Below, piece after piece: positions 45,400 to 58,674 of a stretch of DNA of 64,000 nt. A program made the translations under genes and the position numbers. The notes beneath the pieces were generated by a model that searched no databases, had not been told where the DNA came from, and saw only the letters and a list, made by a program, of their open reading frames with translations. Within the stretch, counting starts at the first letter, position 1, and each line of letters begins with the position of its first letter. Source of the DNA: Ptiloglossa arizonensis (taxonomy: Eukaryota; Arthropoda; Insecta; Hymenoptera; Colletidae). The stretch lies in NCBI RefSeq assembly GCF_051014685.1, contig NC_135051.1, positions 13,597,557-13,661,556 on the forward strand, written 5' to 3'.

Positions 45400-45451
45400 C
45401 GCCGCCTGCCGCCTGCCGCCTGCCGCCTGCCGCCTGCCTCCTGCCTCCTGC
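45400..45451. repeat. Heptamer minisatellite (GCCGCCT)n
   Basis: About seven copies of CCGCCTG/CCTCCTG in tandem. The opposite strand gives a repeated RRQEAGG peptide in a spurious frame. Confidence 0.9.
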
Positions 45452-46108
45452 CTTCTCCTCTCCGCCCGTCTCTTCCTTCCGCGGCCCTCGGCCGCAAATT
45501 GACATGAGAGACAGGACAGAGGAGAACGATGTGCGTCAGCGCGGTTACGTACGCGCGCGCGAAACTGGCTCGAAGAGCGGAAGACTCTTCGTGGTCTTCG
45601 TCTCCTCGCGCCGACCGGGATCCGGTCGCCGCTTCGCACCGAATTACGCGAAAGAGACTCGGAGCCTGGTTACGGTCGATGCAACGCCGCACGGTATCGG
45701 AAAGAGATGGCGGCGGAGGGAGAGAACAAGAGAGAGAACAAGAGAGAGAGGGGAGAGCGGATGACCGGGCGAACGAAGAAGACAAAGGGTCGTCTTGCGC
45801 GAACAGGCCTCCCGAACGAACGGTGGACGAGCCAATTTTCCCAAACGCCGTCAATTTAGCTAACCAGCTAAATTCGCGAACGGGGCAAGGAGGGATCGGG
45901 GACGCGAGAAGCGGGTGAGAAAAAAGAACTAGGAAAGACACGAGGGAAAAGAGGGGCCGAAGCGGTGGAACAACGCGACGCGTATTTGCATGAGAAGCAA
46001 AGGTCTGGCTCTCTCGCGGATACGGTGACGCCGGAACAGGCCGGTTCCCAAGTGTCGGGTGAGCCACGGCGCGGTTAATCCAATTGAGTCAATTTGGGTT
46101 AACTTGAA

Positions 46109-46135
46109 GTCGTCTAAACAGCTTGTTTAGGCGAC
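46109..46135. promoter_or_regulatory. Hairpin/palindrome carrying paired forkhead-like cores
   Basis: GTCGTCTAAACA and TGTTTAGGCGAC form a 12-bp inverted repeat (one G-T pair) around a 3-base loop. TAAACA and TGTTTA are forkhead-type core words in inverted orientation. Function is inference. Confidence 0.35.
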
Positions 46136-49100
46136 CCATGATGCATGCGTAACCGCCGTGTATCCGGCCCTCTTCCTTCCTACTTTAACGAGACCTTTCC
46201 AGACGCGAGACATCGACACCCGTAACGCGTTACCAGCGGGGAGGTGTCTCTCGCGGAGGGACCACTTTCGCTCCGTTTCGATTTTCAGCCGATCTTATCG
46301 CGACGACGGGATATTTTCCGATTCGAGTATTTTTAAAAGCTTGGCCGGACTCGTGGTTTCGAATACCTCGAGTGAAACGCTCGAGATGGTACGTCGGAAC
46401 GATTGTGACGTTGGTTAACGATTGACTGTAGATTTAAGGACTGTCGTTGCATCGAAGGGTCGTCTGTTTCGCGGTCATAGATTTGTCCGTTTACCTTTAG
46501 GGACACTATCTTGCGCAGCAACAATACTTTATACATTCTTGAGTATATAATTTTGCATTTACAATTCCCTGCGTATCGTACCAAACCGCATAATCTGACG
46601 TTAGATCCGCGGAAGGAACGTGTCGATCGAAGGTTCGATCGAGCGAGTTATTTCGAACGATCGTCCATCCGTTCGATTCGCGTACAGTTCAAAATCCCCG
46701 CGTCTTTTCGCGTCCACGGATTCGCAGTTTTCATCGCGAGGAGCGTGCGCGCGCTCGCGCTCGCGCGCGTATTTACTATAATACCGTCCAGTATTTGCAA
46801 GCCGGCCGTTTATTTCACGGAAAGAATCGATTTCGATGACTGTCTGCCCGGATGGGGCAAAGGCGCGTCTAGCTAACCACCACCTTCGTGGATGATGTAG
46901 TCATTGAGCTCTATGCTGCTCTAGTGCGGAGCACGCGAGTATTTGCTCAGGGTACACACTAGACTCGCCTCCCCAGCTGACGTTGATTGAAGGAATAAGG
47001 GAAACGGTGAGCTCTCTCAAGTACCCACCACTACCACCATCGGCAACACCACCACCATCATCAACGTGGGCTACGACCACCAGGCACCGGTATTACGTCC
47101 TCCCTGTTGCAACCCCTGCAGACCGACCTCTAACCATTTACTCCTCCACCGTCTCGACCAACTCCATCACCGACGTAGGATCATCGCAATGCGCGCGTAC
47201 CTTATGCACCGCGGCGGTGCAGCGCGCCGCTTACATCGAAAATTCCTCCTCTTTCAGTCCACGCGTTAATTAAACAGAGTTTACGCGGTTATAAAACGAA
47301 ACCTTGCGGCAGGACATGAAAGAAAGGGAGCCAGGAGTCGGTTGCGAAGGGGGTGGAAGAAGGGTGGACGCGCAGAAAGAACAGGAAAAAGTTTCCGCTA
47401 ACCGCGGTCGGATGTTACCAGCCAGGAGAGATAACGCCGAGAGAGCCCCAGATATCGTCGGGCGCTCGTGTCTCGGGATGTCCCGGAGGAGGGCCGCGTA
47501 AAAAATAACGATTCCGCGTCGCGGAGGCGAATACGTTCGAGGGTCGTCTAGACGGTGTCGCTGGTTGGCCGAGAAAGGGACGAGAGGGGCTGCGGGGTGT
47601 ACGCAAACCGCGTATCGAGTGGCGGTAATGTTAACGAGGTTACAATGGGAACACCCGGGGCGCGAGAATAACGGGAAAATAAAAATATTATCAAACGCGA
47701 ATGTTGCGAGCAACACGGGACAAAAGGGCGCGCGAGGTACCGGAGAGAGAAAGACCGGGACAGAGACGATCGGGGAGTGAGAGGGGGTAGAGGAGGCGGA
47801 GCGAAAAGGAGTGGAGTGTAATAAACCTCATTAAGAAATTGAATGTACGCGCTCGCCGTGCCGTTGGAAAATGAATCGATCGCGGACTCGCACGACAGGG
47901 GCTCGACAAAAGACCACGCGTATCCCCGAGATACGTAGGCGGGTATCTCAGATCCGGAACTTGTCGACAATGCCACGGAAGGCGATACACCTGGACGATC
48001 GCGAGGATCGGAGATCTATTGACCCGGCGCACCTGCTGGGAGAACGTTCGCGGTACCCGACCATACTTTCTCGTGGTCGCGGCGCGGTCAGTGAAGCTCG
48101 TCTCCTGAAAGAGACCGGATCGGCTCGTTCGTGTCGCGATCCTCGTCCGGCCACGATGGCGCGATTATTTACATTGCTTCCGAATTAGTAAATAAGCAGC
48201 CGGGGAACTCGGAAACACACCGTGACCGCCTCTTTCCGCAGGCGTTCGCTTTGATACACCTTTTATGCCCGGCCTCTCCTCTTTACCGAGACCCTGGATT
48301 CCCCCGTATCGTGCCCGCCTAGCCACGGACCTCGCCGCGCCGGAGAAAAACCCCTTTCTCAATGAGAATGCTAATTAGCGATCCGCACGAGCGTGCGAGA
48401 GCAAGGCACGATGCGAACAAATATATTTCCCGACATTTTCGTTCGCCTCGCGAGCTAAGTGCGTCTCCTTGGCCGAGCAGTTTCGCGAAAACTGACGCTT
48501 TCTTTTCGCGATAACGAACCACCGATCACGAGTCGCGTCGTCGAGCGACTTGCGCGTTAATTGTGCACAATTTGGACGGGGAAGCGAAAGAAAAAGGATC
48601 ATTCGGCGAATAGCGAAACTTTGACGCTGCTTGGCGAAGAATCGTGATCAACCACTCGCGAAGAATTATCGGTGGAAGTCGGTTCACGAGCACAGATTCC
48701 GATGTAAATATAACCGAGGTACGATGAAGTACAAACATCGAGGATCGCGATGAACGCGGACTGGTGAATTTCTATACCGAACGACGAGGAAATTAGTATT
48801 CCGGAAGGCTATGATCTAATCGAACGTTGTACCGATCGACCGATCGACGAGACAGGAAAGAAACAAGGAACGTGGTTCTGTCGAGATTTCACGAAACTCG
48901 ACATCTTTGGTTATCTCTTGTTTTTTCTTCTCGGTCGATTGAATCGATAGTAGGTTTACGGACACTTTTTGAGTCAATTTGACGCGTACTCGTAGAGATA
49001 GGTACTTCGAATAGAGAATTATAAAATTAGAAGAATAAAGAAAATGATCGTAGAAAATTCTACGAAGAGAATGAATTTAGATATATATTTGTCTCGTTAA

Positions 49101-51744
49101 GTGGTTAAAAGTCGGTACAAGTTGTGGAAGAAAAATGTAAACGGTTTTTGTAATTTTCCTCATCGATCCGTAGACGTAGCGTTAACGAACGATTTTATCG
49201 CTATACGATAGTAATTAGGAGGCAACCGATGAAAGAAACTCGATCGTTGATTTTTTGGCCGTAATCTATGGAGGAACGAGAGAGACCAAAAAGATACCAT
49301 TTTCTACAATTACTATTCGAATTTAGCGATTAAATAACGTTAGGTGCACTTACGCTCGGGACGTTACAAGCTGAATATAAACGTAAGGTAGATTTCACAG
49401 ATACGTGTTATAAACAAAAATTATATCTTCGTAAACATTTTTATCTTTTTGTTTATTTTCTCTTTCCCGGATTTAATTAATTAATTTTTTTTGAAAGAAT
49501 TTTCAAGTCCAGAGAAAACAAATAGAATTTTTCCGAGGCTTCCATTTTCGAAAGAAAGACGCTCGAAATTACGGAACAAAGTATAGGATCGACGTTAGAA
49601 CGATCAAATCGAACATTTTAACGGATAATGATACACGTAACAATTAAGAGACCACGTTTCTGGATATCGGGAATAACGTATCGAACATCAGAGGTCACAC
49701 CGTATGCTTGGCGATACTCTTATCGAATTAGTTCGCGTAACGCGTCGTAGCTTATAAAGTATATCTTACACGTGACGTTACGTAAGAACGGTAGTTATGC
49801 CAAATGCTCGTACGGTTTAAAAAGTTACGGTTGCGAATCACAATGGCCGTGACAAACGTCCTCGAACTCGTTTAAACCCATAAATCGAGAAACGAAAATA
49901 AAACAACTCGGTTCGAAGAGAGACTCTTCTTCACGATCTTGTGACAATTTGATTACCGTATTCGATCCTAACAAATTTTCATACTCCTTCGAGAAATTTG
50001 AGGAATTTTTCTATTTTCCATTTTGATCTTTACACAACCTCGTGACTTTCTTCCATTGATCCGATTAACAGGATATGCACGTTTGTTAATGTTCACACAT
50101 AATTCTTGAATTTTAAAACATAAATCTTGAGTCTTAATGTTAGCCTCGACATTAATTTTATTTTCTTCTACACGTATTTCTATAATTCTTTCCCTACGAG
50201 AAAACTGTTGTATTCCACAACAACGGTACGAATATTCTTATATCTTTATATTTTCTTCTGTACACTAATGGGTCTTCACCTATACGATCCATCAAATAAG
50301 TAAATAAACAACATCGAGGCGTACGTCGCGGTCACTGCGATTCGCGATAATCGTAGTCACCACGGTGCGTGTCCGCTCGTCGAGAACTATACTTCGTCGA
50401 TGTTCGTCGGCATTCTCGAAAAGAAGAAAAAAGAAAAAAAAAACGAAAACAAACTTCGAAAAGAACGACGCTTATAAAACGGCTCTTAAAGGTCGAGAAT
50501 TCGCTCGACGCGTGTTCGAAAGCGCGCGTTTCCGTTTCTGGTTTTCTCGATTCGCGTCGAGCGGCGTGTTTCCGTTCCCCGGCGATTACAAATCGTTCGC
50601 CGGCGAGTGTTTCGAAATTTACGAGGACGGTTATCGATTTCGTTCTCTCTCGCGTCTCTTGAAAAGGGTTAACCGTGTTTGAAGAGCGGAGGAACCGCGA
50701 CGATGGCAGGATATTAACTTAAAGCGGGCGTGTTTAAATCTAAGGCGTCTAACGGCGTTCCCGTAATAATAGGCCGGCTCCATTTGACAAGCAAAGTGGC
50801 TACGAAGACAAATGACTCCTTTGGTGCGTGCGCTCGCAGCCATCGATCGTCCTACGACCTTAAGCTCGATCTCTCCCCCTCCACCGTCACCCCAGTCGTC
50901 CCTTTAAACCGATACCTTCGACGTCATTAAGCTCGTCGGCGCGAACTTACCGCGTGGCTCTCATTAAGGTTTAAGTCGAACATAAGTAAGACGCGGCAAA
51001 TGGTCGTCCGGTGTTAATGACACGTCGTCTTCGTAAATTCAAATTACGAAGCGGAGGATTACACGAAGGGGGAGGGCCAGGGGTGGTGGTACACCGACAG
51101 ATTCACCGCCTCCGGAAATTCGATCCGACGCGACCGATCGCGTTATCTACGTCCCGACGTAACTTCGCTTCGTTGCGCGATTCGCGATCGAAACGCGCAA
51201 ATAACAAAGACGCGATGCCTCGTAGCGAGTTAACGCGCGCAGAGAGATTCTTACGGAAGCTGGTCACACGTCCAGTTAATTATCCAACAGCGCCAAGGCT
51301 GCTGGTAGGCGTAGGAGGCGTTATGTCATCGTTTCGTGATTTGCTGTGTCGTGTTATTTGTGTTCCGAATGTGCGTATCTACTGTGAGAACGGTTTTAAC
51401 GAGTTATCGCGCGTCTCGAGCGTTTAAACGCCGCTTCGGGGGATCCGAGAATTTCGGATACACCGAGGGAGAACACGAGTCCTGCTCGTTGACACTTGGA
51501 GGTTCGACGATTATTACGGTCGATGGAATTCTTCTTTCTCGCGTTCGTTGCCCGTGTCCTTGAATTTATTCGTCTCGCGTCAATTATTCCTCTGGGCGGC
51601 GACCGGGTTTTCTCGGTGGTGTTTCAACCGGTGCGTGTCACATTGTCCGTGAAGCGAGTTTTAACTCGTTGTACGTTGTAAATTAAAATTAAAAGAAAAA
51701 ATTTAAGTGAAAAATCCTGCTAAAAATTTCCACTATTGACCAGC

Positions 51745-51995
51745 ATCTACTCTTAACGGTACCGGTTTCTCGAGTACTGATAAACTCGTAATAAATCCCT
51801 TGAAAAAATCGGCGCTCGTCGAATCCTTTCCAACATGTTTCTATACTTCCAATTACCCTTAACGATACCGAGAATTACACATCGAAGACGACGATCTCTC
51901 GAGAATCGATACACTCGTAGTAAATCGCTTGAAAAAATCGACGCTCGTCGAATCGTTTTCAAAATGTTTCTACATTTCCAACGTGGCCTCGAATT
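51745..51995 (+). repeat. Tandem duplication, unit 129 bp (two copies)
   Basis: TTGAAAAAATCGGCGCTCGTC at 51801 and its near copy at 51930, with matching flanks (AACTCGTAATAAATC / CACTCGTAGTAAATC). Confidence 0.85.
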
Positions 51996-52959
51996 TAAAA
52001 CCACGTTAATACACGATTATTCGTAATCGCTTCTCGCGCGATCGAATTCGATTGACGTCGGGTTATCACGGAATGTAAACAATGTTTAAAAATACGACAA
52101 CAAACGCGACATCGACGGTCCCGTTCGAACGTTCGAAAGCCCGATTTATCGTGTAATTTTCCCCCGTTGCTCGTGAAAACGTCTGGCAAAATATTAGTAA
52201 AAATCGTGAACGCGTGAACGGACATTTTCTTCTCTCGATTTCTTCTCGTCCCCGCTCGTAAAGAAGATGCGATTCTCAGAACCGCCTGTCGCGTTTACGC
52301 ACTCGAAACTATTTTTTGGGAGCGAAAACGTTGCGTCTGCGTTTTCGAAAAAATGGCCGATCTCTGTTTCGAGTCCGCGGGAACGAAGTTCGTTCGTTGT
52401 TCGTCTTGCCGTCCCTAATAGCTTGGTCTACGACGTTCACCTCGTAACCTCAACGGCCGAAACTCTTCGGCATCATGCAAACCGCTTGTGCCAAATTGAC
52501 CGCATACTGGCTTACCTATCACTGCGCGTGCGTACCCCATTACGAATCTCCGATTTACGAAATAAGCCATTACGGATCAGCCCGTCCGAATAGAGGCGGA
52601 CAATGTTGTGACACGTTCGCGACGCTCGTGTCTGTGTCCCCACATGTATGCGCAACACATATCCGGGGGTCGGGTCAGTTCTCAGGGCTATCATTGCCTG
52701 TCGGCCGGAAGACTCACTTAGACCCGTCTTGAGTTACCCCCCCTCGTCCCTGGCCATCGTCCCTCGACAAACTCACGACCATAATCCCTCCTTCCCTTCC
52801 CATCTGGCTTCGTGTCTCTTTCTCTCGTCGCTTACGCGGCTTTTCTTCTCTCTCGATTCTCCGGCCACCGTTCTCGATCTCCGCTCTCACCCCTATCGCT
52901 TCTCTCCGACGGGGAGGGGGCCCCACGGACTTCTTTTTCTTCTCTGGTCAAGACACTTG

Positions 52960-53560
52960 TCTCGCCGGTTACGACGAAAAAATTACGCTTTATTTCCGAT
53001 AAATCGTTCCACTCCCCCATTCGCGTCTTCCTGTACAGGCGAGTTGCAACTGGTTTGGAAAATATTTCACAAGTTTGACCAATCTCGCCCAACTATTTTC
53101 ACCCACAATCTTTGCTTCGCCGTTTACCATGAAAAAATTACGCTTTTTTTCCGATAAATCGTTCCACTCCCCCATTCGCGTCTTCCTGTACAGGCGAGTT
53201 GCAACTGGTTTGGAAAATATTTCACAAGTTTGATCAAACTCGCCCAACTATTTTCTCCACAATCTTTGCTCCATCGTTTACCATGAAAAAATTACGCTTT
53301 ATTTCCGACAAATCGTCCCATTCTCCCTTCGCTTCCTACCGTACATTGCATCGAGTTGCAAGGTGTATGGAAAATATTTGAAAAGTTCGACCAATCTCGG
53401 CCCACATTTTCCTCGCAATCTTTGCTCCATCGTTTACGATGGAAAAATTACGCGTTATTTTCGATAAAGTGTCCCTCCCCCGTTCTCCATTTTGCATTGT
53501 TAGACGCGTCGCGTTGAGTCGCATCGAGTACGAAAGTTTGGAAAACTTTTACGGTACTTG
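52960..53560 (+). repeat. Tandem array, unit about 155 bp (about four copies)
   Basis: GAAAAAATTACGCTTT recurs at 52976, 53131 and 53285, with a diverged copy near 53442. Each is followed by CCGATAAATCGTTCCACTCC and GAAAATATTTCACAAGTTTG. The first two units are nearly identical. Confidence 0.9.
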
Positions 53561-55671
53561 GCATTATTCTTAACTTGCGCGTTATTTTCTACAGAATGTT
53601 CCCCTTTTCTGCGACAGTTTTCACATCGGCGATAAGTTGCGTCGCGTTTGAAAATTCGAAACGTTGATCTCGCAACCCGCGTGTTATTATTCCCGCGCGA
53701 TAGATCGAGTTACAAGGGCAAGTTTATCGATCGTGTTCTCGTAATCGTAACTCGGTAGTGGCCTTCGAAAGGTTTACGACGACAAAGTCGTTCGGTGCAG
53801 CGATGGCTACCTTCGTGGTCCGTTTCGATGGTAATTAAGAAACGCAAGCGGGCCCGATTAATTCGAGGCCCCCCCGTGCATCGCATGGCCCCGTCAGCCG
53901 AGCGTCCGGCTCTTCATCCGCTCGTTTCGTCGTGGCCGTGACGAAGCCGACGAAGCCGACGTTCCCGGTTTAACCTTCGCTCTCGCTCGATCTTAATCGA
54001 TCCGAATCCGATGAATGCGATCGAACGCGCCGCGTCACCGACTTTCCTAATTATTTTTATTACCGTCTTGATTGCAATTACATTGCCAGGGGATGATCAA
54101 GGGATACCACCTATTTATTAATAAGCGCGCGGGTTCCTTGTTATTTAATTTTCGCGATCGGTGGCCCCGACGCTTCTTAATTTGTATATCATTAGCGGTA
54201 TTTGCCTTAACGCTTCAGTGTCTTCGTTATTGTGTAGGATCAAACGACGCGAAACGACTCGGAGATTTTTCTTTTTTTCTTTTTATTATTCGCCCGTCCT
54301 GTATCGAGCTCGTAATCTCGACTCGTATCCATCCATTCGCGCGAAAACCTCGCTGGTAATCGCGTCACTGTCCCGCGTCGACGGTCTATCGATAATTGAA
54401 CGATTTAAGTGCCGTCGTACGTTTCATCGCGTGCCTTTTGCCCTGTTCCTTTGACGACGTTCTCGCTCTCGTACCTCGCGGTTCGTTCAAGCCGAGCTCG
54501 TGCGTGCTTAATTAGCGCGACCGCCGAGGAAATAATTGATTTCGGTTCGATTTCGAGCGTGTCCGCGCTGATGGCATCCTAGCGGCCAAAGGGGCAAAAA
54601 ATGCACAATTCTTCGAGCATCGATCGCGAGAAAGATTCACGGTGGAAAGGCGCCGGAGAAGACTATTACCTCGAATCTGTACCGTGAATTTCGAGTTTTG
54701 TTCATTTTACCAGGGAACTTTTTCAACGGAAGTTCCTAAATAACCGTTACCGTGGAACTTTTATCGGAAGTGTTCGAAAATACACCGTTCCGTAAGAACG
54801 GTTTTCGAAACAGTTCTTACGTTCAAAGTTTCTCCTCCGGTAAAAGTACCAACAGCGTGGTCATTTTTCACAATACCGATCGGAACAAAATCACCGTGTT
54901 TTACACTGTACTCGTTCTCCGGATTCGAAAGTTCAAAGTACACCGAACGTGAGTAAAACGACGAAAGAAAATGTTCGATCCTCGAAAATATCTCCCGACT
55001 CGTCTCGAAGGAACGAGCGAGTTTTTTTTTCTTTTTTTTTTTTTTTGTTTCTTCTTCTCTGTTTCACGACCGCGCTCGCGAGCTCTCCGTCCCAGAGAAT
55101 CCTCCCGAGCGCTTTGTCGCTCTAAATACGTAATCACGTTACATTAGACCCACCCAGTGAGCGATATGCGAGCGTCCGTCACGTAGCAAACTTGTTGCGG
55201 ATTCATAGCACGACGAAGAAGAGAGAAAAACGACGCGCGTGGGAGGCGTATGCGCTATCCGCACGCTCGTCCGTGCACGCGTGCACACGCGTGACTCGGC
55301 TGTGCGTACGCTGGTAATTGCACGGACGGGGGCGCGTGTGCGCGTGTGCGCGTGAGCCATTGTGCGTTTCCGTGGCGGATACTACTCCTTTTACCCTTTG
55401 CCGAGTATTCGCGCGTGTATCTGCCGCGCCGTGTACCGATCCGCGCGCGAATTTCGTGCATCCGCGACGTTTTCACGGAAGATCGCTGAAATAAGAAAAT
55501 CTCATGTCCTACGAGCTCGTTCGATGCTTCGAACCTCTCGGTTGTCCCTTTCCAACTCAAAATCTAAAATTATCCGAGTTGTGAAAAGTAAGCTGGATCG
55601 AAGACGCGCCAAGTGATATTACAACGTTTCTTTGCGCGTAGAAAGTAGAGACGTGCGAGGTCGCGAAAATT

Positions 55672-56075
55672 TCGAGTCGAGACGAGAATTTTTTCGGGAT
55701 CGGGACGAGTCTTCGAGAGTGCGTCGTCGCTCGAGAATGTCGAGAATCTCGACAATTTTCGGAAATATTCGAGAATCTCGAATACGTCGGGATTCTCAAA
55801 CATTTCGAGAATTTAAACAAGTAATAGGTATATAGGTTATAGGTGTATAAGTATACTATATATCTGTACACAGATGTACATATGTATGTATCCTATATGT
55901 ATACTACACGTACAGCTACTTACTTATATATCTATATACCCGTGTACCTACACATCTATTCTTTATTTAAGAGAACCTGCAAATTTTCGAGATTCTCGAC
56001 ATTCTCGAGCCACGACACACTTTCGAGGACTCGTCTCATCTCGACCCGAATTTTCTCGTCTCGTGTCAAACATCG
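55672..56075. repeat. Long inverted repeat with AT-rich centre
   Basis: GCTCGAGAATGTCGAGAATC (left, about 55730) pairs with the reverse complement of GATTCTCGACATTCTCGAGC (right, about 55990). Pairing extends outward through CGAGACGAGAA and CGGGACGAGTC-type blocks to roughly 100 bp per arm. The spacer (55815-55965) is a TATA/TACATA-rich microsatellite. May be a foldback transposon or a hairpin-forming locus. Confidence 0.7.
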
Positions 56076-56939
56076 AGATCCCGATATTGCCGAGACTTTG
56101 CCCAATAATAGCCCAGATAATGTAAATTCGAAGTATCGAAAAAATAAGAGCATCAAGTCGTTATCCGTTACCCGTCCGAAATCAAGATTCGGTTGTCTCG
56201 TTTGATCTTCGTCTTACCGATGTCGAGTTAATCCGCTAGAAAAGATCCGACATAAATTTCCGCGTCTAACTGTCCGCCAAATGGGAAATTCTGTGCCAAC
56301 GATCGATCGCGATTACTCGCACGTGCAATCGCTGACGAATGCTTTACCTCTGGTGCATCGACGTATTAAATTCGATTTGGTATTCGCGCGCAAAGTACTC
56401 GACGGTAGTGTATTAATGTAAAGGTACTTACTACAGTCTCGACGCATAATTCTATTCTCTCGCAAGAGCACCACGGAACATTATACGGCGAGCTAAATTG
56501 TATTAATTCGATATCGTAATTAATTCGAATAATTTTTGTAATTCACTAGTTTCTTTCCAACGCAACCATACCTTCGAAGTATCGATATTACATCGTTAAA
56601 CGACGAGTTTACATTTACATTGTAGGATAAAAAATTGGAACCAACCCCGTCAGTAAACACTTATCACGTTATTGTAAGAATTTCCGGTTGACGGTTATTT
56701 GAAAAATAAATTTACGTAACTTTTAATTCGCGTTGTAAATCGTAGCTGGTGTATCGACTACTGGGAATAAAAAGCAAAAGTTGGACACTACGTTCCCGCA
56801 ATTTGTAATGACAAAACTTCGGTACAATGTTCCTACGAGTCGCCTTAACTTTCATTTTTTCGTTACGCGAGATACTTTTCGCGTCATTTGCTTCTAAAAT
56901 GTTAATACGGAATAGAAAGTTATCGTTATCGCTGGTACA

Positions 56940-57151
56940 CAAGGTTATTCGATAAGTTTCTTCCATTGTAAAAAGAATACTATAACACTTCAACTTTGAA
57001 CAACTGTAAATATACCAATGAATCGACAGATCTGCACGAAACTACACACATTGATACATCATCGAACAGTAGTACCATCTTTTGAAAAATAAAACAACGA
57101 ACCTAATAGCTCCATTTCTGTTCGAACGACGAAACTTATCGACCAACCTAT
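56940..57151 (-). mobile_element. Mariner-type MITE, copy B (212 bp)
   Basis: In reverse orientation this aligns end to end with copy A. Shared blocks include GAGCTATTAGGTTCGTTG, GGTACTACTGTTCGATGA, TATATTTACAGTT and TTTTTACAATGGAA. The right end (plus strand) is GACCAACCTAT followed by TA. The left end is the more diverged CAAGGTTATTCGATAAG preceded by CA, probably a decayed TA. No transposase coding capacity. Confidence 0.8.
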
Positions 57152-57786
57152 TACGACGCACAGTAACAAATCTATCGAGTCGCGATCTCTCCATTTTTTC
57201 GCGATTACATTGAATCGCAACACCTTGGGAAAAATTTTTCCAATTACAAGTACCAGCGCGTGCGCGCGGTTGAAATTTTCGAAGAAGTTTCGAACAACCT
57301 TTCGCGAGCGGAATATATACGAATGCGTTAAAACCGGTCTTACCGAACGAGCGGAACGAAAGAGGAGAAAAAAAAAAAAAAATTGGGGAACTTCTACGCG
57401 AGTGTCCGAGTATCTTGCATCCCCACGAGGGAGAAGCGTCGTCGCATCGGTGAGAAGCGCGAGAAACGCGTAAAAATTCGCCCGCGAACGCGGTTAACTC
57501 GCGGACGATAAAATGCTTCCATGATACTTTGTTACGTAGCCAGCCGGCTCGTTATGTTTAGCGGGCGTATTACGAGCGTTCTTTACTGCCTTCGAGTTCC
57601 TCGCGGACAGTTTACGGCCGTCGTCGCGCGACTTCGAGTTGGGAAGCGTGTAACCAGCGTCGATCCTCGTCGGTCGGGGTGGTAAAAATGATCGTCGAGG
57701 CCGTAAAACTACAGTTAACCGGGGAGGGGATCGTGGGAAATGCTCTCGCGCGACGACCCGAGGAAAATGTCGCGCACGGTTTGCGC

Positions 57787-58674
57787 TTCGACCTACGCGA
57801 CCCGTGTAAATTACAAACGTAATTAATTCACAGGCGTTGACTTTCTACGATTAAATCGGTGTTCGTTATTCGTTTTAAATCGAGAACTCGTCGCGAGTAA
57901 CGAGTCTTTCGCGACGATATTAACGTTAAAAGTGGCAACAGTCAAACGTGTTCTTACTACTATCGGACTTTGTATCTAGCTCGAAATGTAAAAAAAGAAA
58001 AGACAAATTTATTTACGAATATAATTAATTTACTATTTCGATAATTGTCACCGAATATTGTAGGCAAAAGCGTCGTTAATGATTCGACCTACGCGACCCG
58101 TGTAAATTACAAACGTAATTAATTCACAGGCGTTGACTTTCTACGATTAAATCGGTGTTCGTTATTCGTTTTAAATCGAGAACTCGTCGCGAGTAACGAG
58201 TCTTTCGCGACGATATTAACGTTAAAAGTGGCAACAGTCAAACGTGTTCTTACTACTATCGGACTTTGTATCTAGCTCGAAATGTAAAAAAAGAAAAGAC
58301 AAATTTATTTACGAATACGATTGATTTACTATGTCGATAATTGTCACCGAATATTGTAGGCAAAAGCGTCGTTAATGATTCGACCTACGCGACCCGTGTA
58401 AATTACAAACGTAATTAATTTATAAGCGTTGACTTTCTACGATTAAATCGGTGTTCGTTATTCGTTTTAAATCGAGAACTCGTCGCGAGTAACGAGTCTT
58501 TCGCGACGATATTAACGTTAAAAGTGGCAACAGTCAAACGTGTTCTTACTACTATCGGACTTTGTATCTAGCTCGAAATGTAAAAAAAGAAAAGACAAAT
58601 TTATTTACGAATACGATTGATTTACTATTTCGATAATTGTCATCGAATATTGTAGGCAAAAGCGTAGTTAATGA
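57787..58674 (+). repeat. Near-identical tandem triplication, unit 296 bp
   Basis: TTCGACCTACGCGACCCGTG starts at 57787, 58083 and 58379. The three units differ at only a few sites, mainly around TTCACAGG/TTTATAAG and the AATATAATTAATT / AATACGATTGATT block. The high similarity implies recent amplification or homogenisation. No gene inside. Confidence 0.95.

Larger units (their letters stand above)
38441..51744. other. Upstream flank, non-coding
   Basis: Holds the 130-bp array, a degenerate array near 44.5 kb, the heptamer minisatellite and a 12-bp-stem palindrome at 46109-46135. The 48900-50330 part is AT-richer. The 239-codon minus frame at 45348-46067 rests on the minisatellite and is not called. 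Confidence 0.5.
53561..57786. other. Upstream flank, non-coding
   Basis: Holds the long inverted repeat near 55.9 kb, MITE B, a poly-T run near 55021-55047 and TACATA-type microsatellite. No gene recognised. Confidence 0.5.

Noticed and set aside
45348..46067. 239-codon minus frame
   Set aside because: Includes the heptamer minisatellite and Ser/Arg-rich random sequence; no domain recognised.
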